Origin: Chromobotia macracanthus | Taxonomy: Eukaryota; Chordata; Actinopteri; Cypriniformes; Botiidae | Length of the DNA stretch: 64,000 bases | Reading direction: 5' to 3' | Assembly (NCBI GenBank): GCA_036877525.1 | Contig: JAZGTH010000107.1 | Location: 1,521,001 to 1,585,000, forward strand | In this document: positions 1 to 13,700 of the stretch, in pieces | Position numbering within the stretch: position 1 is the first letter of the stretch | Layout: every line of letters starts with the position of its first letter | Notes under the pieces: generated by a model | Told to the model about the DNA's origin: nothing | The model's database searches: none | Seen by the model: only the letters and a program-made list of their open reading frames with translations | Position numbers and translations under genes: made by a program

Positions 1-3000
1 CAGCCCCACACATTACACCACCGGATTATTTCAAGCTATAATTAGTTTTTAGCACTTCTTTGTTAATTTTGTTTATGCAGGATTGCACTTTTCTTTAATT
101 ATGCTAATTGTTATGTATATGTAGCTGTTAAAGTGAAATACAGGGTAATGATAGTGCACTAGTAACCTCAGCCCTCTATAGTTGCAGCGTATAATTACGT
201 TTATGAACATTAGACTGTTTTTGGCAAGCACTCAATGGTGTTGCTTTTATTCGGCTATTGATAGCGCAGAGCTGATAGCAGCACAATATATGAAGATCAC
301 TGGCACAAATTCACTTTAATGATGATAATAAGCAGCCTTGTTCATCCTTTTTGACTCAAATGTATCTCTTTATTGCAACTTCAATGTGTGTTTGAAGCTT
401 TTAGGTATGACACGTATTTATAGTTCTTTTTAGGGCATCTGTAGCCCATGCCCTCTGGGTTCTCCTGCTGTTCTTAGAGTAGGAGGATGGCGTTCAGTTA
501 TGTGCTTAATGTCCAGGTTAAGAAGAGCATCAACATTGCTCTCAGGGCTTCTTTTATCTCTCGCTGTCTTTTGTTCTCCTACCTTTACTTTCCATTGTCT
601 TCCATCTGCTTTCTTAGTCTCTCTCTCCTTCTGTCTCTTAAGATCCACTGTATTACCAAGAGTGACATTCAATAAAAAAATGTTACAAGCGAGAGTACCT
701 CAACTGATTCCCCACTCACTGATGAGAGAAACCCTACTCAGAGCGATCATGGGGTGAGAGAAAACACTGTTTCGATTTTCAAAAGACCTTTTCCCTCCAG
801 GCTAAATCTTGAACTCCATTCACTGTTCCTCTTGAACTCTGCACCTCTTATGTAGTCTGGAATGCTGGAACAAAGACATAGTATTGTTATTGGAAATATT
901 AGCACTCTTGGAATGCCACTTGGCCAGTCGAATTAGTAGACTGCAGTTAACTGTTGTATGAATCAAATTATCTTTTAGATTTATGTATTATTCTTTCTGA
1001 ATGTTACATCTCCTCACTTTTCCTTACATTGGCCTTAGGGTGGCGTTAAATGTTTTGATCATTCAGCAAACAGACGACACTATTTAAGAACAGAGCAAGT
1101 GTTGCTATGAAATTAATGCTTAAACCAGACAAAAGGAGCAAAAAGTCCCTCTTAATTTTGAGAGAATGTGAGTTTTTTCATCATGACTTTAAATATCCAG
1201 GAAGGTGCATCTCCATCTAATTATCATTAGCCCTGATGTCCTAGCCAGGGGCCATAATGCATCACTGATGCTGTGTTGTGAGAAACCCATTACAGCCGAC
1301 CCAGAGAGAGAGAGAGAATAAGAACAAACAAAGTGAATGTGTCCAATTTCTAAAGCCATGTAATATAAATGCAGCTACTGGGATGAAGTGCAATGGGTTT
1401 CCATTTGGCTGAAGCGTCCTGAGGTAACAGATCGAGTCAGAGTGACATTCTCCTCTGAGAACTGCTTTTCATTCCATCCGTTTGCTTGTGTCGGCAAGGA
1501 GCCTATAATTTTGCCTTGCCTAATTATCTTCAGGCTTATAGAACCACAGAAAAACATCCAGCAGTAGGATATTTTTGTGATACTTGCTGTCAATCTCAAC
1601 TTTTGTTGCTCTATTTGAGAGCCTCTGTAGTGGTCCCTCTGGCAGGGGCCCTCTCTAAATTTGACAGTAAATACGCAAAAGTAGGTCATGTTATAGCCTT
1701 TAAACGAGATTTTGAAAACAGTCTGTCTCTCCCAGCATTTAATTTTATGACTTTTGTCAAAATCACTGGCATCTAAAGTGACTGTGATATATTTGCTTTA
1801 CAATGTAAACAGTATTTTCAGTTAATACCTGTAATATCAGTTTACCTTTCTGGACATAAGAAATAGATCAAATTTGAAGAAATAAGCAGAGTAATGCAAT
1901 GATATGTATCTGTGATATTACTTTAGCAATGCCAATTGGTCAGTTAAATTAGAGGACTGGTTATATGATATAATCACAGTTAATATTAATTTTAATAAAA
2001 CTAATACCCCTATTTTCAAATAAAATAGATGCTTCCTGTATGGTGAAAACTGCATGTTCTTTGGCAACATGCAATCTATGATTTTTTTTATCTTTCTTTT
2101 TGACGCAGAAACACAAAAAAGCTTTTCTTCATTTCAAAGAAACTGCAGAGCACTTACCAGAAAGAGGCTAGTTATTACCTGTATGGCTCTGTGAGATGGT
2201 GTAAATGTAGGTTAGAGAGCTTAACTCTCAGCTGTTCTTGTTAGTAAAGGTACATTTCAGCCCAGTGAACAGGAAAGGCTGTGTTTTTAAATTATCAGAT
2301 TTTACAAAGAGACTCTCACCTTGTACTTAAGACCTGACTGGTTTTAACTTTGGGACACAACCTTTGTGTTTAAGAATAAGGGATCTTTAGTTATGTCTTA
2401 ATTGTGATACATGGCTTTGCAGTTTTGTTAAGGACAGAAGACGTCCTCATGTATGGTTGAGGATACCTGCATTAATGATGCGCTAAAGCGTCAGGGCTCC
2501 ACCATCACAACAAGCTGAGTGTCTTAACAGATAGAGTAATTCAACAGTATTCTGCACACACACAAACACACACACACTGAAGCTGAAAGGGAAGGTTATC
2601 ATGAAGGACAGAGACCTGATTTACACTGTTTTACACTGAAAATGGAGCTTCAGCATTTTCTACAGCTCAGTCGATTGGAATAAAATGATTGCTTATACAC
2701 TCTTGTACTGATTTGTAATAATGGTAATAACAAAAACTGATTGTAAAAACTGATGTAATCACTGATGTAATCAAATAATCAAAGTTATTTATGTTTCTAG
2801 TTTGTACACTTACTTTCAAGGCTGTTTGTTCACCATTGATGCTGAAATTATTGATGCAATCTTGTGACTTTACAGTTAGCCTTCTTTGTAACTTCATAAC
2901 CTCTTAGCAAGACTTAATTCGAAGACTTTTTCATGTGTTTCAGAGAAAAGGCTCAAGCTAAAAAAAAGCAAATGTAGTTTAAATCGCTGTTTGCTAAAGA

Positions 3001-4579
3001 ACAAATTTGTTTTGAAGAAATTGTTTGTTGAAGGTTTTTGTTTCAAATTGTTTGTTCAATGTTTTTCCTGTGATACTCAGTGTGTCATCTCCAGAAACTA
3101 TTTTTTCTTTAATGCCCCCATAGAGGTAAGACAGGTCTATAAAATCTTCCCATGCCAATGTAGCTTTGATTTTATCTGCAAATCACCGCTAACAAATTTC
3201 ATTTGCCTGTCAGAATTCTTTCTTCTGATCAATTGCTGTGTGATATCAGGTCTTGAATCTGTGCCTGTGATGCTCAGTGGTTTCCAGACACAGTTGGAAG
3301 GAGATTATGTTCCCTCTTATCCTCTCCAAGTCAGCTCATTATTCTTCTAGTCTCAGGACTGCATTACCCATGATCCCCCCTGTTGGGAATAAATAAAGCT
3401 GGAATCATGGGTAATGTATGCCTTGAATAGTGAGGGTGTAGGCGACCTATTGTTTTCAGGCAGATGGGTTCCTCCCCCTCTCCACCTGGCATTTCCTGTG
3501 CCATGCTATCCCTTTTGCTATCCTGTCTGGGATCTCATTCCTTAGTTTCTCACACTTGACTATCCCACACGGCACACAATCCTTACCTCCCAACCTGTTG
3601 GCTGCCAGGTTCACAGAGATGATGGCCAGTCCTTGCTGTTTGCTTTTGAAAGGGGTTGTGGAGTGTGGTATGGTAGGAGTCTATTTAAAACAGTATATAT
3701 TAGCTCCAGCAAGTGGAGATATTTCAACAGGGTGCGTTTTGCTGTACCGGGCAAAATAAGCTTGTTGTGTTCCTTCACATCCTTCAGATAATTAAACCAC
3801 CCTGTGTCATCCGTAAAGCAGCCTTTTAATTGTTAGTTCTTTATAAATGATTAAAATAGCAACTGTTTATCATCATGCACAGAATTGAACAAATGACCAA
3901 GTATGTTTACTCTGTATGCCTGATATACCTTGTCACATTGGACATGTTTAATATTTAATAGGAATGAAAACAAGGCTGTGAGGGATAGAAATAGCCTGCA
4001 GTGTTCAATAGATTGTTCTGATGTTTAACTTTATACAGTGAATGCCATTGTACAGACTGCAATTGTTCCTCACAGCCTCATTTTCATGCATGTAAAAATC
4101 AATATGACATCTACCTACTAATCTATTGGACCTAATTTACATTTTTAATGATTCACTGGCCGAAACTACAGTAGTCTTTACACTTTACACTGACACTTAC
4201 TGGTGTGGATGTAGCATGACACAAAATCTACTATTATAGTACTAGCCTATTTGTCACACATAATTAATTTACTCTGCATCCAAAAGTGACCTTCCCAAAA
4301 TGTGACCACAATATGGTGGCTACCATGAGAGGGAACCACCATTATGTAAAATTGTGTTTTTGGCCTCTGATTGTCAAAAGTACTCTTCATTTCTGAAGAT
4401 ATAAAAATTTGAAGTCCACATGGGACAAAATCATAACTATGCTAGTATAAAAGTGACTCTTTCCTGTGTATAGTGTACTGTACTCTCCATGTCCCCTGTG
4501 AGACATACACATGTCGAGTGCACATGTGAATGTCACTTAAATGCTCATTAGTCTGTCTGTGCGTTTCTTGCTCCTTTAG
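1..4579 (+). other. asic2 intron, partial, with no exon recognised
   Basis: No stretch resembles the preceding ASIC2 exons, so I read this as the tail of an intron running in from the left. It holds short CA and GA runs near 2556-2577 and 1302-1318 and a 13-bp inverted repeat at 3362-3416. The small open frames here show no coding character. Confidence 0.6.
3362..3416. repeat. Perfect 13-bp inverted repeat with 29-bp loop
   Basis: The arms cattacccatgat (3362-3374) and atcatgggtaatg (3404-3416) are exact reverse complements and could fold into a hairpin in the asic2 intron. Confidence 0.85.
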
Positions 4580-4730
4580 CTGACGTATCTTCCTCCTCCT
4601 TGGGGCGAGTGTGTATCCAGGGCCCTGGATTCAGGCCTCTTCCAGGTGTACAGCGTGTCTGCCTGCCGAATAGAGTGTGAGACACGCTATATCGTAGAGA
4701 ACTGCAACTGCAGGATGGTCTACATGCCTG
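4580..4730 (+). CDS. asic2: asic2 exon: cysteine-rich ectodomain start
   Basis: The acceptor is ctcctttag and the donor is G|GTATGT. The exon encodes LTYLPPPWGEC through CNCRMVYMPG, the part of the ASIC extracellular domain with paired cysteines. It is 151 nt long, entered in phase 0 and left in phase 1. Confidence 0.93.
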
Positions 4731-7700
4731 GTATGTGTCAACTCACTTTTACATTCCATTTTGACATTATATTGGCATTAATTAATAAATAATTAATTAA
4801 TAATTAATAAACAGAACAGAACAGAACAGAACAGAACAGAATAGAATAGAATAGAATAGAATAGAAGTATATTATTTTATGGAGTGGCATGCAAGAAATG
4901 TCCTTATTATCTGACAAATATCACTGAAATATCACACCTGCTGTAAACATCAAATACAAAGGTTCTTTGTTTAGCCAGTTGGAAAGGGTTTGAGATTGAG
5001 GCTGTCAGTCTCAACTCTCTGCCTGTCAGTCCTTTCTTGTGTTCATCTGATTTGTGTAATCAGATGCAATACATAATGAAGACATCACTAATAAAGCCTG
5101 TGACTGAATAGTTATGACAGGCAGAGTTTGTACTGTCTGTCACAAAACCAACAGGGGCCAGTGTTCCCATTCTTTCTTTGTAAATTCCTGTCAAAGTCTT
5201 TAATTCTTGATAAACAGTCATTTAATCAGGTCATATTTCACAAGCTTGCGGAAATTGTGTCAGCATGGGGTTGTGTGTAGCGATAACTTGATGCCTTCTG
5301 GCATTTGTGGTTTGCAGCTGCCTGTCAAACCAAACCTGTTGTCAGAGAGGTCAGAATATAAAGCTGATTCAGTTTTCAGTTGGTCAAAGGTTGTTTGGAA
5401 CAATTCCACAATCTGATGGCATGGGCTTTAAAACAGTAGCTTCAAGAAACCTTGACTGGACTTGACAATCTATATGTTTACACAGAACAATTCCAGATTC
5501 ACACCTGATACAAAACATGAGTTGAAATCCAAAGTGTGAATGCAGTTAGGCAAAGACAAGAGCAAGAGATTTTCAAAAAATAATCTTCACAAACTGTCAT
5601 TCCTAATTTAATTTTTATACAAATTAAATAGTAACCAGGGCTCATTAGCCATAACTCTTAATAAAGTCATGTTTTATATTTTAATGACTGATGATTTAAT
5701 AAACTTTATCCATTCATTATTTATTTGCTTTAATAATAGCTGTTCATTGTGGTCAGTGCTGAAACTCTTTTATCTTTCCAGCTGGTCTCTCTTTACACAC
5801 TTCATGGTTTCCTTTTAAACCTCTCTGCAAAACTTGCACTCCCTTTTCACAGAAGTCCATTTTAATGGTGACCAAAAGGTGCTAACCTCAGACCACCTTC
5901 CTAGTTTAAATGACACTCAGGATAGGGCAATTATCTCATAAATGATTATGCTTCATTCATATATAGACAGCCAACTGTAATACTGTAATTATAGATTTCA
6001 TTAACTGATAATAACTGCTCTGTAATGTACATTAGGGATTCAGTACATTTTATACAAAGTGATTGTTCACACACACAAGTTTGGTTTATTATGTTAGGCA
6101 GATAATCTCTTCGATTTTCCCTCTCTGTGATGAGGGGAGCCCACTAAACATGTCTTTATACTGCTGTGTGTACAGGGCCTGGGGTCCACCCCATAATTAT
6201 ATCTCAGACCCTATGATTGGTGTGTCAGCCTTAGATGTCCCCTACCACTAAACCTAACCTTCACACATGTTGACATTTTAGATGTTAAATATAACATTTA
6301 AAAATATATAAATGTATAAATATATGAATTGGTTGATTAATGAGCCTTTCTACTAGTGAGGACCACCTAAATTTGCCTTACAATGACTGAATGTACTTTA
6401 TTTGTACCTGTTTATTTACTTCTTGCAGTTCTTACAAACTTCCTGAGTTTCACTGGGTGAAGGTTGGGTCTGTTTTTCTTACTCAGAAATATTTGAAGAA
6501 CATGTTTTGAATGCTTCATTATTCACAGAAGAAGGCTGAATAAAGAAGAGCCTTTCTTTATTCTCTCTCTCTGTTTCTTTGTTTCTCAAGGTGATTCTGC
6601 GTACTGCACACCTGAGCAGTATAAAGACTGTGCTGAACCTGCTCTCTGTGAGTATGATCAATCACCACAACCAGTCATTCATTAACTCAGATACACCCTC
6701 ACTCTCTATAGCAAACAGATTACACTCTGAGAGTCTATAGTGAGAGCTTGTGTTCTGCGTAACCTGTTAGGATCGGTATGATTGGTATTGTACACTTTCA
6801 GTGTGATAACAAAGTTCAAAAATTACAAAATTCTGCTGGTAAATGAAAGTAAATTATGTTTCAATGGAACATGTTGTACTCAGTATTTGCATTGGACTAA
6901 ATAACAGAACTTGGATGTTGCCGCAGAACAGCTTTGGATTTGCTCTCTTATGGAGCTTGCAGGTGCTAATGCCATAAAATTTGCAGTTGCCATGGCAATC
7001 AGTGCACATTTTCTATTGCGTGAGCATGACAAAATAATAAAAAACTATAAAGACAATTTGAATTTGGTCTAAAATTAATATTTAGTCCTACACTGTAATT
7101 GCTTTGTTAATTCCTGTGCAAGCAAATTAATGCCACGTTAAAAAAGATTTTAGAAACATTTTTCATACTATAGCCTGTATGTCTGTGCATGCAGTGTGTT
7201 GAATGGATAAACACTTCACAAAAAACAACACAAAATAGCACTTTTAATGCCTGTAAGTCAAGCACAGTGCTTCCAGTCTTTCATGCTGCTTGCTTGCATT
7301 GAAGACATGGTTTAAGTCAAGGTGTACTTGACCGTCTGTCTCATCAGGGAGACCGACTGAACAAATGAAATGTGCTTTGAATCCTGATCTATTACTCTGC
7401 TCATTTTGCTTCATCTTACACACAGACACCTGCTGCACAACATACATATGCAGGTTTCTTGTTCGGCAGCCCTTATGACTGTTACTGCAGTGACCCTCCA
7501 CAAAATCCAATTGTATTGAAAAACTGATGAAAGCAGCAGCCACCTATCCCTGTTTCATCATCTGCTTTGCATCTGTCAAGTTTGTTTTAAGTAGAAGTTT
7601 TTGGTTAAGTCACAGCTTTAAAAGGGCCAAAAGGGAAACTTAATTAAAACTTACACTTAAAAATAAAATGTGTAAATTATACGTAATAGGAAAAAATCTG

Positions 7701-10700
7701 TTTGCTTATGTATGTGTTTGTTTGGTTCTATACAGCTATCTTTGCGGGAACTTTCAATAGACATGACTTATACTGTACAAACGGAATATTCTATCCCATA
7801 ACCCTCACCTTTACCCCTAAACCTAACCTTTACAGAAACCTTTCTGCATTTTTACATTTTCAAATAAACATCATTTAGCATGTTTAATAATAAATGTAGG
7901 TGTATGTGACTTTTACCACCCTAGTATGGACATTTGATTCCCACAATGGTAGAAAATGAAGAACAGATATGTTTGTGTGTGTGTTTGTGTCCCACTCAAA
8001 TATTGTAGGGTCAAGCTAGACCACATTTCAAAGGCTCGTAAATTAGCCAATCATGTTCTGCTTTGAATCTACTGATGCCTACAGGTTACAGGTTTCTGTG
8101 TGTGTTTGTGTCATCTACAGTATTATGTGAGTAGATTAGTCTGTGGGCAGATCTATATTGGCCATATTAGCTATTAGAATAACTGTGTAGAATGACTCTG
8201 AACATATGGTTCAGTTCTCATATAAATAATGGCATTATTTCTTTGCTGAGTTTGATTCCTCATGACACAGAGACTTCCCTATTGAACTGAATCCCTTGCG
8301 AACATACTCAAATTAACTCATTACTTTGGAAATATATTCATGGAAAAACAAAGGCTGTTCTGTGCAAAATCCTTACCAACAGAGTATAGTCTGGCCCTCA
8401 TTAACTTCCTCACTACACAACCATCTGACAGCATCTACCAGTGGTCTATCCCACACATAATAAGCAAGTTGGCTCCATGTTCACCAATTATCTTCTTCTA
8501 ATGAGGAAACAGATCAGAGCACAGCTAGTACTGCACCGGTTCTGACTGTTCTGGTGATTACAACACCAGACATTTTCAACAGCCTCCTCAGGTTATCAAT
8601 ACATCTAATTTGATACACAATTTGTCTTTAGATTTGAAATCTGTGTGTACAATCATGGAGGATGATGCCAAAAATAGACAGGATTCCGACAGCACAAACG
8701 TTTTCAGGAGTGAAGCTTTGACCTCAATTGACAAGCAAAGACATAACGGCACAGAAAAGAGGCTGAACAGCTTGTCCAAAAACTTTAGCTGCTGGCATCA
8801 AAATGCTTGACAGCTGGTTCTTATCTTTGGCAAAGTGGAGAAGAAATGATCACCAAGCCCAACGATGCACCCAGAGGAGAAAGTAAAGAGATGCTTTCGG
8901 TTTCAATAGAAAGATATGCAGATTAACACATTTAGATGGGAATAAGAGACCATTAGAGCTATAAAAACGGGAAATCATTGTAATATAAAAAACTTCTCAG
9001 ATGATTAATGATAGAGAACACTCTGAAAAACAACAAAGTCTATTAGAAACCCCAAATTCATATTCATATTTATTGTTCAGAATGGAATAAAAATGAGCAT
9101 ACACAAATTTGGTATATGGACATATTTGGTATACAGACATATATTTTCTATATATGTGGACATGTGTTTACATATTTTTGCATTGTGGAATGGACTATTC
9201 CTTGCAGTATTCTGGTCGCTGGGGCTGCACATTTTGATATAGGTCTTCCAGCTACCCATGCATGCAAAAAATGTAAATACTCCGCACAGTATACTGTTTA
9301 TACTGTATAGTGAAGAATAGTATGCCATTCTCCATAGCAGAACATTTGGGGTTACAGCACAGGATCTGCCATAGGTAGTGCCTATGGAAGATTGAGGTTT
9401 TACGGATGTGAACAGTGTTGTAAACTTCACACAGCAATGAATTTTAGAGATTAACACGATTATGGCAGATTTAATACCCTTGTGTGCGTATGTGTGGTTT
9501 CATAATTTGTCTGCAAGTGTATGTGTAAAGGAGGTTAAATCTAACGTAATTCTCCAATTAAAGGACATGATTGTTGCAGTGCCTGAGACAGGGCAGTTGT
9601 GAGAGGGGGAGGAAGTGGTAAAAGAAACACAGGGAGAGATAGAAAAGGGCAGAGATAGATGAATTTGAAAATGTTTCTCTGAAAGGTCAGATTCTGGTTT
9701 CGGGTTATGTACGTTATGAGCTGATTAGAAATCTGAAGGAGGCGCAGCCATGAGCAGAACATATCAGCCCTGGGCAACAGCAAATCATTCCCTCTTGTTT
9801 CTTTATATGCTTTTACAAAAAAAGCAGAAAAAAGACACAGTCTTGAGAAAAAGGAGTCTGTCGTAATACAAATGTTATACATCTGTTGTTTTATGTAAAT
9901 GACTTGATCCTAGTCAGAAAAGAAATGCTCTTGGAAATTCTAGCACAATTTTTCTTAAAAACTGGATTATTATGAATACCAGCAGGATTGAGTCTCCCCG
10001 TAGGACATCAAAAGATATTTCAGGATTTTTAAACTCCTATAGCACCTCTGTGCTTTCCTTTAACTGTCCAGAGAGTTTCATAAAAACTCCAGTTTATCCA
10101 ATAGTATTTTTTTAGATTCTCAGAGAATTTTTAATTGATCCCTTTAGGATCCTTTACGATTGATTCCAAATTATGATAGAAATTCAAAAAGCAACCCTGT
10201 ACAAATTTGATTTAAATAATTTATTAACTAGCAGGATAAGACTTTTCACAGCACATAAATGTTAAGCTTTTCAAAGAGGCTCTGACAAAAATCTAAATAA
10301 CTTTGACAATATGGTCCTTTGATGGTCATAGTGGTTTTCATCAAAATCCGGCAGTGTCTTGCAGGTACTAATCTATCTAAAGGGACATACAATGTAATGG
10401 GTCATTTTTCTTCCAAGCGTTGACAACCATGATTTAAAACTTTCCTGACAAGGCTAAAAGTGGAATTACTCTGTCCAGATCACTGTGTCTGTGTGCATGT
10501 GTGTGTGTGTCAAGTGTGTCTGTGTGCATGTGTGTGTGTGTCAAGTGTGTCTGTGTGCATGTGTGTGTGTGTCAAGAAGAAACATTGAAAAGACCCTCAA
10601 TAAGCAGGGAAGGAACTGACAAGCCCATGTTCCTCACCTTGTCAGATGTTCTACAGCGATGTCATATATAGAACGTTCTCCAGGAATGCTGCCTTCAAAA

Positions 10701-13700
10701 TTGGCTGACATATATCTTCCTTTTCTTCTCTGTACCCTTCCCTGTCTCTCCTCATTTTCTTCATGGCTTCTCCTCTTTCTTCTATACTTCATATGCTCTC
10801 TGTTTCTTTCATATACACCTTGCCTTGCATATTTCCTTGCCTCTTTGTTTCTCCAGCTGCTCTGTCGGCTGTTGAAGGCACTAACTGCATCTGCAGGAGC
10901 CCGTGTAACATGACCCGATACAACAAAGAGCTCTCCATGGTCAAGATCCCCAGCAAAACATCTGCGCGCTACCTGGAGAAGAAGTTTAACAGATCTGAGA
11001 AGTACATAACGTAAGTGCAGCCCAGACACCCGTCACAAGCGCCTTTTCACTCCAACACATCAAAACCACTTTGAATTCAGCATCTAAAAGTTGTAAAAAT
11101 GCTTGAAGTATTTTATCAGTGCTGCAGTTTCTTTACAACTCTCCAAACTTTTTAATTGTTGTCCTCGTAATACCCTTTGCAGACTTTATACTTCAAAGTT
11201 ACACACCTCATTACTGCCACCAATTTGTGAAATTACTAGTTAATGTGCCACCTCATATCCAAGATCACAGAGAGATACTGGCGTGGACTTGTTAATGATC
11301 ACAAGCCTGCACTTTTCTAACAAGGGTTGCCACCTATATCAAGAAGACAGTGCTGAAAGCCCTATAGTCTCACATACCTGGACTTCATACTTCTGAGAAA
11401 AAAACACCCACTGAAACAGAAAGAGAGCATCTGATTTAAAAGGACAAACCACATTTTGTTTTGTCTTGTGTTTAGGGACTGGAATATTGTATACACTGTA
11501 AAAAAAACAAACTTTGCTGCCTTAAATTTTTAAGTTTAATCAACTTGGCTATACAAGTCATTTCAACATGAAATTTTAAATCCTGACTGTTATACCTTTA
11601 AAAAATAGGTGAAGCAATTTTTAACCATTTCTTAAAAGTTACAGCAACATCAAGACCTGTCAGTATTACAAAGAGTAAGTTGAAATTACTTGTGCAGCCA
11701 AATTGATTAAACTTAAAAATTTAAGGCAGCAAAGTTTTTTTTACTGTGTACCACAATAATAGATTATTTAACAGACATGCAGTAACTATTATATATTAAT
11801 ATATTAAGCAAAGCTTAATGACAGTATGTTGGCAAACTTTGTTAAATTCAACTTAATTTCCAGGTGGACTGGTGCATTTTACAAATCCCACAAGCTGTAT
11901 AGCATCAGCCAATCAGACTGACAAACCCAATAAAGACAGCTTTTGCCATTTTTGTGTACAAAGGCAAGTGTGTACAATATATAATAGAAATTCAGTGAAC
12001 AACTGTGGGCGGTCTGTGGTGTGTGGTGTCTGAGGCCAAGACTAATAGTCCATAAGTTATGCCTTGTCCATGACTAAATAGAAAATGGATGTTGGATTCT
12101 AGAATAAAAGCATTACTTGTGTCTACATTATGTGTGTTTAAAATGTTATCGCAATTCATAGACATGCTTCTCCACAATAAAAACAGCATTAGTATACAAA
12201 GACATTTGATATGGCACCAAGACCTATTTATTTCTCCTAAAGACGTTTAGCTGACAGGTTGAGAACGCTTTTGCCTTGTGTCAGGAAGATTCAGGGAGTT
12301 GTTCTTCAATTTAGTGACAGATATCACATCCCCACCATTCATTAGTGCATCGTCATAGAGATAATATTGTGATTGATGTGTCTGAGACGTGGAGCTGGTG
12401 GGAATACTGACTCTCTTGCTCTCTACCACACACACAAACACAGCTGTTGTTCAAGCACAGAGTCAATTAAATTAGCATAAAGCAGGCAGCATATCTTTGC
12501 TTTGCTGTCCCACTAGGGAGATAAGCTTTTCTTGACTGCCTCATTTTAATATGGTAAAAAACTTTTAACTCTTCCACACATGCACACAAAATATTGGTCT
12601 CACCAAGATCATTCATCTCTGCAGAATAATAGAGACATAGTAAATGGTAGATGTGTTTAATTGTTCTCAGTGATTGTCTTCTGCATCACAGGGTTAGAGG
12701 GTGAGACCTGTTGCCAATTAAAAAACCAACATCCAATAGCAGCCAATCTGCCTTTGAACCAAGTTTTAAACTGCTGTATGCATCGGGAAGCATCCACTGT
12801 GTTCTTAGTACAGCACAGCATGCAGTAAATAACTTGCATCTCTCTCATGTTACTGCCACATAAGAAATTGGCTCAGTACTGTCCAAAACCTCCTAGATCT
12901 GCCACTCTGAGGATGTGTTTGAAAAATGGCATCCCAGCCACAACCTAGCCACAAGGAAAGTGTGTACACTGAATTTTAAATCTGAATTAAATTTAGTAAT
13001 ATGTAGCAATGTGATTTAGGTTCTCATTCCACCACTGTTGGCTGATAGTGAAACACATGTGACAGACACCACTGCCTGCACCTTACCAAGACTCTGTTTT
13101 CACCTCTCATTTACATAAAGTTGAACATTTCTTAACTTCTTGACATTTTCACCACTTGCCCACAATCCCCATGTGAGCCTGCCACTCCGCTTCAATAGGG
13201 AATGAACTGAAAACACCTGTTCAGCTCCGATCACTTACACCTCTAATGGAATCTCACTGGTCCAAACTCCTAACTTTACATAACTAAATAAAAAGCATCA
13301 AATATGTTATTTATTGTTTTCAATTTACTCAATTTAACAATTTATTATAAAACAATTTATATGTTTTAAATGTGTAACTATAAACATTGTGTTCTCTTGA
13401 TACAGGGACAATATCTTAGTTCTGGATGTGTTCTTTGAGGCTCTGAATTACGAGACTATAGAACAAAAGAAGGCCTATGAGGTGGCAGGCCTACTAGGTA
13501 ACACAACACACAGTACAATATGAATAACTCTCTCTTATCTTTTCATTCTCTCTTCCTCTAAATCATAAATATATTTATGTTACAGGTGATATTGGTGGTC
13601 AGATGGGCTTGTTTATCGGTGCAAGCATCCTTACCATACTTGAGCTCTTTGATTATGCATATGAGGTATGCATTTGAAGACGCACAGATTGTTTGGTGTC

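Noticed and set aside
10634..11029. 131-codon minus-strand frame
   Set aside because: It overlaps the asic2 exon at 10857-11010 on the opposite strand and has no family similarity.
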